Shown here piece after piece: positions 8,571-16,868 of a stretch of 64,000 bases of DNA (positions within the stretch are counted from its first letter, which is position 1; every line of letters begins with the position of its first letter). The stretch is from Arcobacter defluvii (GTDB lineage: Bacteria > Campylobacterota > Campylobacteria > Campylobacterales > Arcobacteraceae): assembly GCF_013201725.1 (NCBI RefSeq), contig NZ_CP053835.1, positions 1,984,001 to 2,048,000 of the forward strand, written 5' to 3'. Made by a program: the position numbers and the translations under genes. Under the pieces are notes generated by a model, which saw nothing but the letters and a program-made list of their open reading frames with translations, did not search any database and was not told the origin of the DNA.

Positions 8571-9053
8571 ATGAATATACAAACAGCTGATTTATGTGAT
8601 GATAATAGAGATAGAAATATACAAGTATTATCTTCAAAATTCAAAAATTATGGTGGATTAAAAAAATTCACAGGACAAATAGTAACTGTAAAATTAGATA
8701 AAAGTAATTGGCGATTATTAGAGATGTTAAGAGATGAAAATGGTGAAGGGAAAATTGCAGTTGTAGATAACTCAGAAGAGTTTTATGGAGTTGTAGGTGA
8801 TAAATTAATGACTTTTGCAAAAAATAACAATTGGAAAGCAATTATTTTAAATGGTTATGTAAGAGATACAGATGAAACTAAAAATATAAATGTTGGATTA
8901 TTAGCAATTGGAACTTGTCCACTTAGAAATTTTGAAGAAACTACTTCTGCAAGGGATGTTGAACTAAATTTTGGTGGAGTTACATTTAATAATGGTGATT
9001 ATATTTATGCTGATAATGATGGAGTAATTGTTACAAAAACTAAACTATTATAG
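8571..9053 (+). CDS. rraA: RraA-family protein, with the aldolase-type D-x20-R-D motif
   Basis: 160 residues, matching RraA over its whole length: the N-terminus TADLCDDN, a central GKIAVVDN strand, and FGGVTFNNGDYIYADNDG near the C-terminus. E. coli RraA inhibits RNase E. The related 4-hydroxy-4-methyl-2-oxoglutarate aldolases bind metal through a D-x20-R-D motif. Here an Asp in GVVGDK is followed, exactly 20 residues later, by Arg-Asp in GYVRDTDE, so the motif is present. Campylobacterota studied so far lack RNase E, so aldolase or oxaloacetate decarboxylase activity deserves consideration. A strong AAAGGAGAG ribosome binding site fixes the start. It is transcribed alone. Confidence 0.85.
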   Translation: MNIQTADLCDDNRDRNIQVLSSKFKNYGGLKKFTGQIVTVKLDKSNWRLLEMLRDENGEGKIAVVDNSEEFYGVVGDKLMTFAKNNNWKAIILNGYVRDTDETKNINVGLLAIGTCPLRNFEETTSARDVELNFGGVTFNNGDYIYADNDGVIVTKTKLL

Positions 9054-9163
9054 AACAAAATAAACAATTATAAACTATATATCCCAATTTATTTCATTTT
9101 ATTAACAAAAATAAACTAAAAAATGTTAATATTCGCCATTATTTATTATAAAAGGAAACTAAG

Positions 9164-11692
9164 TTGAGATATATTATCTTAGGTCTTATTATGGCTGGAT
9201 TATTTCAAATGTTTTTCTGGATAACACAAGACAATCGTGTATCATTAACAGAAGATTCATTTGATAAAATTGAGTCTCTTTCGTATTCTCCATATGAGGG
9301 ATATGATAAAAAAGTTTTATCATATCAACAAATTGAAAATGATGTAAATATGTTATCACATTTTACAAATAAACTGCGTACATATTCTACAATGGACGCA
9401 AAAGCCATTTTGGAAGTTACTTCTCAAACAGATATGCCAATAGATTTAGGACTTTGGTTAAGTGGTGATCATAAAGAAAATCAATTAGAAATTCAAAGAG
9501 CCATTAAACTATTGAAAAAATATCCTGATAATATTGAAAATGTAATAGTGGGTAATGAGGTTCTATTAAGAGCTGATTTAAATGAAACTGAACTATTTGC
9601 ATATATTGATTTTATGAGAGAATTTACTAATAAACCAATAACAAGTGCTGAAACTTGGGATGTATGGGAAAGAGTACCTGATTTAGCTAAACATGTGGAT
9701 TTTTTAACTATTCATATTTTACCTTATTGGGAAAAAATTCCAATAGAACAATTTAACTCATTTATAATTGAAAAATATAATTTAGTAAAAAAAATTCATC
9801 CATATAAAAAAATAGTAATTGGTGAAACAGGTTGGCCAAGCCATGGATACAATAATAGAAGTGCAGTTCCTAGTTTAAAAAATCAAGCAATGGCTATTAG
9901 AGGTTTCATAAATCTTGCAAAAGAAAATAAATGGACATATAATATTGTTGAAGCATTTGATCAACAATGGAAAGGTTATGATGAAGGAAATGTTGGACAA
10001 TATTGGGGAATATTTACTTCAAATAGAGAATTAAAATTCTCTTTAAATGGAGATATTGAATTAAATCAATATTGGTTATATCAAATGATTGCAGCAATCA
10101 TTATTGGTGCATTAATTACTTTATATGGATTAAGAAATCAAAGATTAAACTTAAGTCACTCAATAGCTTATGCAATTGCTGCACAAGGTATGGCATTTGG
10201 TATAGTTATGGCTGTAATTTATCCATTTACAAACTATATGAATTTTGGTATGTGGGTAATGTGGGGAATGGGAACTTTCTTGATGATTCCATTGGTTGTT
10301 ATAACTTTAGCAAAAGCAAATGAATTATTTAAATGTTCTATTGGAACTCCTCCAACAAGATTAGTTCCACTTGATTTAAAATCAGAAAATGCACCTTTTG
10401 TTTCTATTCATGTTCCAGCATATAAAGAACAACCTCATGTTTTAGAAGAGACTTTAAGAGCATTAGCAAAACTAAAATATCCAAACTATGAAGTTTTAGT
10501 AATTATTAATAATACTCCTGAAGAGTATTATTGGAAACCAATAGAAAAAGTTTGCCAAGAATTAGGTGATAAATTTGTGTTTATGAATATCACTTGTACT
10601 GGGTTTAAAGCAGGAGCACTTAATGCAGCACTTGAAAGAACAGACAAAAGAGCTGAAATTATTGCTGTTATTGACGCTGATTATGTAGTTGAATCGCCTT
10701 GGTTAACAGATTTAGTTCCTTTATTTGATGATCCAAAAGTTGCAATAGTACAAGCACCACAAGATCATAGAGATGGAAATGAGTCTATTATCAAAACAGC
10801 AATGAATGCAGAATATGCAGGTTTCTTTGACATTGGTATGATTGATAGAAATGAAGAAAACGCTATTGTTGTTCATGGAACTATGGTTTTAGTGAGACTT
10901 AGTGCAATGATGGAAGTTGGTGGTTGGGGAACTGATACTATTGTTGAAGATAGTGAACTTGGACTTAGACTATTTGAAGCAGGATATACAGCTCATTATA
11001 CAAATAGAAGATATGGTTATGGTTTACTTCCTGATACAGTTGAAGCATTTAAAACACAAAGACATAGATGGGCCTATGGAGCAATTCAAATTCTAAAAAA
11101 ACATTGGAGAGAATTAAAACCATCTGCAACAAAACTTACACCTAGACAAAAGAAAAAATTCATTGCTGGATGGTTTTTTTGGTTAAGTGATGCAATGGGT
11201 CCAGTTATGGCAGTAATGAATATTATTTGGGTTCCAGTTATTATTTTTGTAGGAGTTACGATTCCAACAATTCCATTAACTATTCCAATTATTACGGCAT
11301 TTTTAGTAAATATTTTACATACATTTATTTTATATAGAATGAGAGTAAAAGCAAGTATTAAAGATACTATTTTAAGTTCAATTGCTTCTATGAGTTTACA
11401 ACTTATTATTTTTAAAGCAGTATATGATGGATTTGTTAAAGATGGTTTACCATTTAAAAGAACTCAAAAAGGTGGAAAAGCAGCTAAGAAAAGTGCAAAT
11501 CCAATAAAACATGAAACTATTTTAGCAGTTTTATTATTGATTTCTTTCTTTGCTTTAATTTTTACAAATCATACAAGAATTACTGAAATTTATGTATTTG
11601 CAGTAACTATACTTATTCAAAGTATTCCTTATATTTCTGCAATTATCATGAGAATTTTAGAAATTTACTCAATAAAGAATCAAAAGTCTTAA
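9164..11692 (+). CDS. Fused GH17 glucanase-like and GT2 glycosyltransferase (beta-glucan synthase type)
   Basis: 842 residues from a TTG start with AAAGGA 7 bases upstream. Residues 1-20 are a membrane anchor. Residues about 35-300 form a GH17-like (beta-1,3-glucanase) domain with acid/base VGNEVL and the nucleophile signature VIGETGWPS. Two or three membrane helices follow (about 305-390), then a GT2 domain with IDADY, VEDSELGLRLFEAGY and QRHRWAYG (the processive QxxRW motif), then further helices to the end. The build matches NdvB/NdvC-like beta-glucan synthases, whose periplasmic GH17 part can act as a transglycosylase that branches or closes glucans. The likely product is a periplasmic or extracellular beta-glucan. 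It ends in a hairpin shared with the convergent BCCT gene. Confidence 0.87.
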   Translation: MRYIILGLIMAGLFQMFFWITQDNRVSLTEDSFDKIESLSYSPYEGYDKKVLSYQQIENDVNMLSHFTNKLRTYSTMDAKAILEVTSQTDMPIDLGLWLSGDHKENQLEIQRAIKLLKKYPDNIENVIVGNEVLLRADLNETELFAYIDFMREFTNKPITSAETWDVWERVPDLAKHVDFLTIHILPYWEKIPIEQFNSFIIEKYNLVKKIHPYKKIVIGETGWPSHGYNNRSAVPSLKNQAMAIRGFINLAKENKWTYNIVEAFDQQWKGYDEGNVGQYWGIFTSNRELKFSLNGDIELNQYWLYQMIAAIIIGALITLYGLRNQRLNLSHSIAYAIAAQGMAFGIVMAVIYPFTNYMNFGMWVMWGMGTFLMIPLVVITLAKANELFKCSIGTPPTRLVPLDLKSENAPFVSIHVPAYKEQPHVLEETLRALAKLKYPNYEVLVIINNTPEEYYWKPIEKVCQELGDKFVFMNITCTGFKAGALNAALERTDKRAEIIAVIDADYVVESPWLTDLVPLFDDPKVAIVQAPQDHRDGNESIIKTAMNAEYAGFFDIGMIDRNEENAIVVHGTMVLVRLSAMMEVGGWGTDTIVEDSELGLRLFEAGYTAHYTNRRYGYGLLPDTVEAFKTQRHRWAYGAIQILKKHWRELKPSATKLTPRQKKKFIAGWFFWLSDAMGPVMAVMNIIWVPVIIFVGVTIPTIPLTIPIITAFLVNILHTFILYRMRVKASIKDTILSSIASMSLQLIIFKAVYDGFVKDGLPFKRTQKGGKAAKKSANPIKHETILAVLLLISFFALIFTNHTRITEIYVFAVTILIQSIPYISAIIMRILEIYSIKNQKS

Positions 11693-11706
11693 AAAGACTT
11701 TTGATT
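11678..11706. terminator. Bidirectional hairpin between convergent genes
   Basis: A 13-bp stem AATCAAAAGTCTT/AAGACTTTTGATT with a 3-base loop overlaps the stop codon of the glycosyltransferase gene and ends 2 bp before the stop of the BCCT gene. There is no long T-run on either side, so termination may be partial. Confidence 0.55.
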
Positions 11707-11707
11707 A

Positions 11708-13708
11708 CTAATCAATTGGTACAACTGGATTTAAACTAGAAGTATTATTTAAAAAATGTCTATGTTTTTCAAACTGATCAATTATATCAGTTGCTATCAC
11801 ATCTTCATCATATCCATAAATATCATAAGCTTTATTTCCATCTTGTAAAAACACTTCAGCTCTTGCATATTTTTTTTGTGCTTTTGTAGGATTAACTGAT
11901 TCAGGATAAGCATAACTTGGAGTATCATAATTTTTTGCACGTACTTCATAAATAAAATCAAAATCATCAGAATGTTCAACTCTTATAATTGAAATTGCAT
12001 TTAACTTATCATTTGATACTTCAACATTCCATGAATAATTTGTAAGTTCATCTTTTACTAAATTCATAGCCTTAACTACATCTTCATTTATGAATCTTTT
12101 TGTTTCATCAACTTGAGGAAATTCTATAATTCTACTAAGTCTTGCTTGCCATGTTCCACTTATTTTTCCATGGCGACCTGCATTCATATGGTGTTGTAAA
12201 CTTTCATTTCTAATACTTTCTAAACTCAAAGCTTTATACATTCCCCAACAAGCAATTAACATTACAAAAACAAAAGGTAACGCTATGATTATTGAAGCTG
12301 ATTGTAAAGCTTGAAGTCCTCCTGCAAGTAAAAGTGCTATTGCTACAATACCTTGAGTTACAGCCCAGAATATTCTTTGCCAAACAGGATTATTTAATCT
12401 TCCACCTGATGAAATTGTATCTACGACTAAAGAACCTGAATCAGAAGAAGTTACAAAAAATGTTACAACTAAAAGTATTGCAATAACTGATACGAAATTT
12501 GAAAAGGGAAAATGTTCTAAAAATTTAAAAAGTGCTGTTGATACATCTGCTGAAACTGCTGTTGATAGAGAGATAAATCCTTCATTCATAATAGAATTTA
12601 AAGCACTATTTCCAAATACTGTCATCCAAATAAAAGTAAACCCAACAGGTACAAATAAAACTCCCATAACAAACTCTCTTATAGTTCGCCCTCTTGAAAC
12701 TCTTGCTATAAACATCCCAACAAATGGAGCCCATGCAATCCACCAAGCCCAATAAAATAGTGTCCATGAACTCATCCAAGAAGAAGTTTTATCATAAGCA
12801 TATTGATTAAAAGTCATAAATACTACGTTTGATAAATAAGACCCAATATTTTGAATTAATGTATTTAATAAAAAAAATGTAGGTCCAGCTAAAAAAATAA
12901 ATAAAAGTAAAAAAAGTGCTAAGTAAAGATTTAATTCAGATAATCTTTTAATACCTCCATCTAAACCTAAAACAACTGAAATTGTAGCTATTGCACTGAT
13001 AAATGCTATTAAAATAATCTGTGTCGTAATTCCTACTGGAATATCAAAAAGATAGTTTAATCCAGAATTTATTTGTAAAACTCCAAATCCCAAAGAAGTA
13101 GCAACTCCAAAAACTGTACCTAAAACTGCAATTGTATCAACACTATGCCCTATTTTTCCATAGATTTTATCTCCAATTAAAGGATATAAAGCTGAACGAA
13201 TAGATAAAGGTAATCCATGTCTAAAAGAAAAATATGCTAAAACAAGCCCAACTATTGCATAAATTGCCCAAGCATGTAATCCCCAGTGAAAAAATAGTGT
13301 ATTCATAGCAAATTTTGCTGATTCAATACTTTGCTTTTCTCCAACAGGAGGTGAAACATAATGCATCACAGGTTCAGCTACTCCCCAAAACATTAGCCCT
13401 ATTCCCATTCCTGCTGAAAAAAGCATAGCAAACCAAGATAAATTACTATAAGCAGGTTTTGATTGATCAGGTCCTAACTTAAACTTTCCAAATGGTGAAA
13501 CAGCTAAAAAAAGTGCAAAAAAGGTAAAAATACCAACACTTAACATATAAAGCCATCCAAATTTATCTGCAACAAAATTTTTGATACTACTAAAAACTTC
13601 ATTTGCTATTTGAGGCATAAAAATCGTAAAAGTAACTAAAATTACTATAAAAATAACCGAAGGTATAAATACTGGTTTTAAGATTGTTGTTTTAAAATTA
13701 TTTTTCAT
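11708..13708 (-). CDS. BCCT-family transporter (betaine/choline/carnitine)
   Basis: 666 residues with twelve predicted membrane helices. The family signature lies in the eighth helix region, SWTLFYWAWWIAWAPFVGMFIARVS in outline, with the tryptophan box that binds the trimethylammonium group. The first periplasmic stretch has GIGLMFWGVAEP. The C-terminal cytoplasmic tail of about 150 residues (after residue 510) is long, as in choline transporter BetT, where it senses osmotic stress. It takes up compatible solutes by sodium or proton symport. It follows the MFS gene on the same strand with an 11-bp overlap, so both are one operon. Confidence 0.9.
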   Translation of the reverse strand: MKNNFKTTILKPVFIPSVIFIVILVTFTIFMPQIANEVFSSIKNFVADKFGWLYMLSVGIFTFFALFLAVSPFGKFKLGPDQSKPAYSNLSWFAMLFSAGMGIGLMFWGVAEPVMHYVSPPVGEKQSIESAKFAMNTLFFHWGLHAWAIYAIVGLVLAYFSFRHGLPLSIRSALYPLIGDKIYGKIGHSVDTIAVLGTVFGVATSLGFGVLQINSGLNYLFDIPVGITTQIILIAFISAIATISVVLGLDGGIKRLSELNLYLALFLLLFIFLAGPTFFLLNTLIQNIGSYLSNVVFMTFNQYAYDKTSSWMSSWTLFYWAWWIAWAPFVGMFIARVSRGRTIREFVMGVLFVPVGFTFIWMTVFGNSALNSIMNEGFISLSTAVSADVSTALFKFLEHFPFSNFVSVIAILLVVTFFVTSSDSGSLVVDTISSGGRLNNPVWQRIFWAVTQGIVAIALLLAGGLQALQSASIIIALPFVFVMLIACWGMYKALSLESIRNESLQHHMNAGRHGKISGTWQARLSRIIEFPQVDETKRFINEDVVKAMNLVKDELTNYSWNVEVSNDKLNAISIIRVEHSDDFDFIYEVRAKNYDTPSYAYPESVNPTKAQKKYARAEVFLQDGNKAYDIYGYDEDVIATDIIDQFEKHRHFLNNTSSLNPVVPID

Positions 13709-14975
13709 TATTGTTTTCCTTTTCTTCTTCCAAATCTTGTCTAGGATCTAGTTCTACTACTGTTGTTCCTGAAGCAACAGGAACATTTACAAAAATACTC
13801 ATATCATCATCTGCAATTCGTTTTTTTGATAATGAATAAAAACCTAAAAATATTCCTAATATTGCAAAAATTATAAAAATAAATTCTTTATAATAAAAAA
13901 GCCCAAAACCTAAAATAACAGGAGAGATAAAAGAGCCTAAGCCATAAGCAAAAAGCAAAGAACGGCTTATTTCTACTATATCTTTATTTTCATCTACAAC
14001 ATCATTTGCTCTTGCTAAAGACAAAGGATAAATAGAAAAAATACTTAATCCTAATAAAATTCCTAAAAAATAAATATAGTTTTCCCATGTATAATTAACT
14101 AGAAAAAGTAAACATACTAAAAAGATATAGAAGCCATTGTAAGCTATCATTTTTCTTCTTCCATATTTATCGGATAAAAGCCCTATTGGCCATTGAGATA
14201 GTAGACCTCCAATAATAGAACAAGCCATAAATAAAGATACAGTTTCAATAGATGAATATTTTTGCATTAAATAAATTGGTACCATTGTAAAAAAACCACC
14301 TACAAAAAATCCACCAATAAAACTTCCTGTAAGCGCAAGAGGAACCACACTAAAGAGTTTGGGAAAGCTGTATTTTTCAAAAGGTTTTAAAACAGGTTCT
14401 TTTATTTTTGTCATTGAAATAAAAAGAACTGAAAAAAGAATTAAAATAGAACCTAATATAAAAATAATATAAGTAGTTTCACCTTTAATATTTAAAAAAA
14501 CTTGTCCAAGTGCAGTTGCAAGATAAAAAATAATTGTATAAATAGCAAGTATTTTTCCTCTATGAGTTTGGCTACTTTTTTCATTTAACCAACTTTCTAT
14601 AATTATAAGAAGTGCATAAAAAGCAAAACCTGAAATAAAACGTAAGAGTGCCCACAAATATTCATTAAAGAAGAGAGCTTGAAGCAAAAAAGATATAACC
14701 ATCAAAGAAGCAAAAGTTGAAAAACTTCTGATATGACCGACGGAGGATATGATTTTTTGACTAAATATCGCGGAGCCAATGGCGCCTAAAAAAAATGAAG
14801 CATTAATCAAACCAATGATTGCATCATTTAAACCTAAATCTTTTAAATAAACTCCTACAAAAGTAAGTATCATTCCATAACCAATAGCCAAAAAAGCTAT
14901 CGCAAAAAATAAAGAAGAAACTGGACTTAATGTGAATTTATCTATATACGAGTTTGTGTTTATATTTTCATTCAT
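13698..14975 (-). CDS. MFS transporter (YfkF/YcaD-like)
   Basis: 425 residues, twelve membrane helices. A loop 2-3 motif lies at FSQKIISSVGHIRSF and the repeat motif LLSDKYGRRKM between helices 8 and 9, both typical of the major facilitator superfamily. The tail after residue 395 is acidic and polar (about 30 residues). The overall layout resembles the YcaD/YfkF group of putative exporters. Substrate not predictable. It is first in a two-gene operon with the BCCT transporter, suggesting shared stress control (inference). Confidence 0.85.
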   Translation of the reverse strand: MNENINTNSYIDKFTLSPVSSLFFAIAFLAIGYGMILTFVGVYLKDLGLNDAIIGLINASFFLGAIGSAIFSQKIISSVGHIRSFSTFASLMVISFLLQALFFNEYLWALLRFISGFAFYALLIIIESWLNEKSSQTHRGKILAIYTIIFYLATALGQVFLNIKGETTYIIFILGSILILFSVLFISMTKIKEPVLKPFEKYSFPKLFSVVPLALTGSFIGGFFVGGFFTMVPIYLMQKYSSIETVSLFMACSIIGGLLSQWPIGLLSDKYGRRKMIAYNGFYIFLVCLLFLVNYTWENYIYFLGILLGLSIFSIYPLSLARANDVVDENKDIVEISRSLLFAYGLGSFISPVILGFGLFYYKEFIFIIFAILGIFLGFYSLSKKRIADDDMSIFVNVPVASGTTVVELDPRQDLEEEKENNNEK

Positions 14976-15053
14976 CTTTTCAAACTAACATATCTGTTCT
15001 TAAATTTCTCTTTTACATAATTTTTTTGTCACTCAAAAGTAACATAATTGTTA

Positions 15054-15059
15054 TATAAT
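15054..15059 (+). promoter_or_regulatory. -10 box TATAAT before the RMD1/DUF155 gene
   Basis: A perfect TATAAT 28 bases upstream of the ATG at 15087. It would place the transcript start near 15066. This rules against the in-frame TTG at 15048, which would lie upstream of the promoter. Confidence 0.55.
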
Positions 15060-15086
15060 AATTGCAAAAACTGTAATGGAAAAATC

Positions 15087-15863
15087 ATGCAAACAAAAAA
15101 ATTAATCTCATATTTAACTTGTGAAAAATTTCAAGATGAAATATTTGAAAAAGTTGAAGAAAGATATAAATGTACTATCATAAAAGATGCAATTATTATA
15201 AATATCAAAGAAGAACAACAAATTATTTTATTTAAATATGGTGTTTTTATATCGTGGAATGTTGAATTTGAAAATATGAAATTTTTTAAAGATTTTATAA
15301 AGAATTATGAAATTAATAGTTTTGAAACTCCTTTTATTGAAGAATTAAATTATACTTTTGAAAATGAGTTCAAAATAAATTTTGATACTATTTATCTAAA
15401 TGATTTATCTTCTATTTCAAAAATTGCTATTTCTCAAGCTCTTGCACAAAATGTAAAACTTGACCAATTTGAAAAAGAACTTATAACAACAATAGAAAAC
15501 AACTCAAATATTCCTCTACAACTAGCACATACAGGAAAAATAAATCTTACTAAAAAAGAGATTTCTAAAAAAATTGGAGAGCTTTTTTTAGTAAAAAGTA
15601 AAATGAATTTACACTACGATTTACTTGATACTCCAGAATTTTTCTGGGAATATCCTGAGTATGAAAATCAATATGAAAAGCTGATAAAATATCTTGATAT
15701 AAAATCAAGAGTTGAAGTTTTAAATAAAAAATTAGAAATTATTCAAGAACTTTTACATGTTTTAGGTGATGAACAAAAACATAGATATTCATCTTTTTTA
15801 GAATGGATAATTATCATTCTTATTGCTTTTGAAATTGTAATAAATCTAAAAGATCATCTTTGA
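15087..15863 (+). CDS. RMD1/DUF155-family protein
   Basis: 258 residues from the ATG at 15087 (an in-frame TTG at 15048 lies within the promoter). The domain shows the DUF155 pattern: IKDAIIINIKEEQQIILFKYGVF as an early strand pair, an internal YLNDLSSISKIAISQALAQNVKL segment, a helical EVLNKKLEIIQELLHVLG region and one C-terminal membrane helix (FLEWIIIILIAFEIVINL) close to the end. Yeast Rmd1 relatives sit in mitochondria, and the bacterial role is unknown. It meets the amidase gene end to end with a hairpin across both stops. Confidence 0.75.
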   Translation: MQTKKLISYLTCEKFQDEIFEKVEERYKCTIIKDAIIINIKEEQQIILFKYGVFISWNVEFENMKFFKDFIKNYEINSFETPFIEELNYTFENEFKINFDTIYLNDLSSISKIAISQALAQNVKLDQFEKELITTIENNSNIPLQLAHTGKINLTKKEISKKIGELFLVKSKMNLHYDLLDTPEFFWEYPEYENQYEKLIKYLDIKSRVEVLNKKLEIIQELLHVLGDEQKHRYSSFLEWIIIILIAFEIVINLKDHL

Positions 15864-15883
15864 TTTAAAGAGATTTTAAATCA
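15861..15883. terminator. Hairpin at convergent gene ends
   Basis: TGATTTAAA (15861-15869) pairs with TTTAAATCA (15875-15883) around a 5-base loop. It overlaps both stop codons of the facing RMD1-like and amidase genes. There is no clean T-run, so it is a weak bidirectional terminator at best. Confidence 0.4.
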
Positions 15884-16497
15884 GGAAAATTTGCTTTTAT
15901 ATTTTCCATAAAATTTATATCAGGATCATGTTTTACAGTTCTATATTTATCATCTTTTTCTAAAAAAAGATGATGATTTTCAAAATTTGTATATTCATAA
16001 TGCCCTATTAAATACTCAATTGTTTTATATTTTTCTTTTAAATATTTCACAAGTTCTATATTTGATTTAAGTTGAGCTTCTGTCAAACTTTTTTTATTTC
16101 CTCCAACATTTTCTATTCCAATACTTGAAAGATTTAATCCAATTACATGTCTTGCCATATAATTTTCAGGTATTAATGAATAAATCGTTCCATCAAAATC
16201 CACAAAAAAATGTGCTGAAACATTTAATCTCCCAGCTTTTTTTATATATTTTCTATCACTTGTTAAAATTTCAGGTTTAAACTTTTCGTATGACTCTTTT
16301 AAATCATCAATTGCTGTATGATGAATTACTATAATTTTAGGGATTATATGTATATTTTCAACTTCTAAATTGTAAGAATTTTTTATATACTCTTTTGTCA
16401 ATTCAACCCTTGTTTTTCCAAAGTCCAAAGGTAATTGCTTTATTTCTATTGCATTTAAATTTAATAATAAGATTGTTAATAGTAGGAATTTTTTCAT
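15865..16497 (-). CDS. Secreted N-acetylmuramoyl-L-alanine amidase (Amidase_2 type)
   Basis: 210 residues. The signal peptide spans about residues 1-16 (KKFLLLTILLLNLNA). An Amidase_2/PGRP zinc amidase domain follows, with the first zinc His in IIVIHHTAID, AHFFVDFDGTIYSLIPE with its conserved pattern, a second ligand in YMARHVIGLNLSSIGIE and a third in VKHDPDIN, plus GHYEYT. It cleaves the amide bond between MurNAc and the peptide stem in the periplasm. Monocistronic. Possible roles are cell separation or peptidoglycan recycling. Confidence 0.87.
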   Translation of the reverse strand: MKKFLLLTILLLNLNAIEIKQLPLDFGKTRVELTKEYIKNSYNLEVENIHIIPKIIVIHHTAIDDLKESYEKFKPEILTSDRKYIKKAGRLNVSAHFFVDFDGTIYSLIPENYMARHVIGLNLSSIGIENVGGNKKSLTEAQLKSNIELVKYLKEKYKTIEYLIGHYEYTNFENHHLFLEKDDKYRTVKHDPDINFMENIKANFPDLKSL

Positions 16498-16576
16498 ATA
16501 TATATTTTAGCAAAAAATTCATTTGTAAATTAAATGAATAAGATAATATAATTAAGAACTAATAAAAAGGAAATAA

Positions 16577-16864
16577 ATGGAAAACATAAAAGAAAAATTA
16601 AAAGATATAGTTGAAAATCTGATGATTCCAGAAGTTGAAGCATATCTTGATGATTTACATAAACTTTTAGAAACAAACTCACAAACTGATGATGATAAAG
16701 AAGCGATTGAAGAAATGGAATCTTTTTTAGTTGAACTTCAAAATATTTTAGCTGTTATTGAAGAAAATAAAACAGAAGATAGTGAATATCAAAGAATTTA
16801 TGATTATATTATACAAAATTTAGAAGAACATGCCCACGAACATAATGACGAACAAGAAGATTAA
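16577..16864 (+). CDS. Small acidic protein, unknown function
   Basis: 95 residues, strongly acidic and all-helical in appearance, with an AAAAGGAAA ribosome binding site. Residues 1-30 (KEKLKDIVENLMIPEVEAYLDDLHKL) look amphipathic, and the end is His/Glu/Asp-rich (EHAHEHNDEQED), which could bind metal. No recognised family and no cysteines. It converges on the Kef-type antiporter with a 4-bp gap. Confidence 0.7.
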   Translation: MENIKEKLKDIVENLMIPEVEAYLDDLHKLLETNSQTDDDKEAIEEMESFLVELQNILAVIEENKTEDSEYQRIYDYIIQNLEEHAHEHNDEQED

Positions 16865-16868
16865 AAAT

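Noticed and set aside
10072-10323. 83-codon plus-strand frame inside the glycosyltransferase gene, and similar frames opposite other genes
   Set aside because: They are shadows of strongly supported genes with low-complexity products and no ribosome binding sites.
15048-15086. TTG start giving the RMD1-like protein 13 more residues
   Set aside because: A perfect -10 box lies at 15054-15059 inside that extension, and the ATG at 15087 gives a sensible leader.
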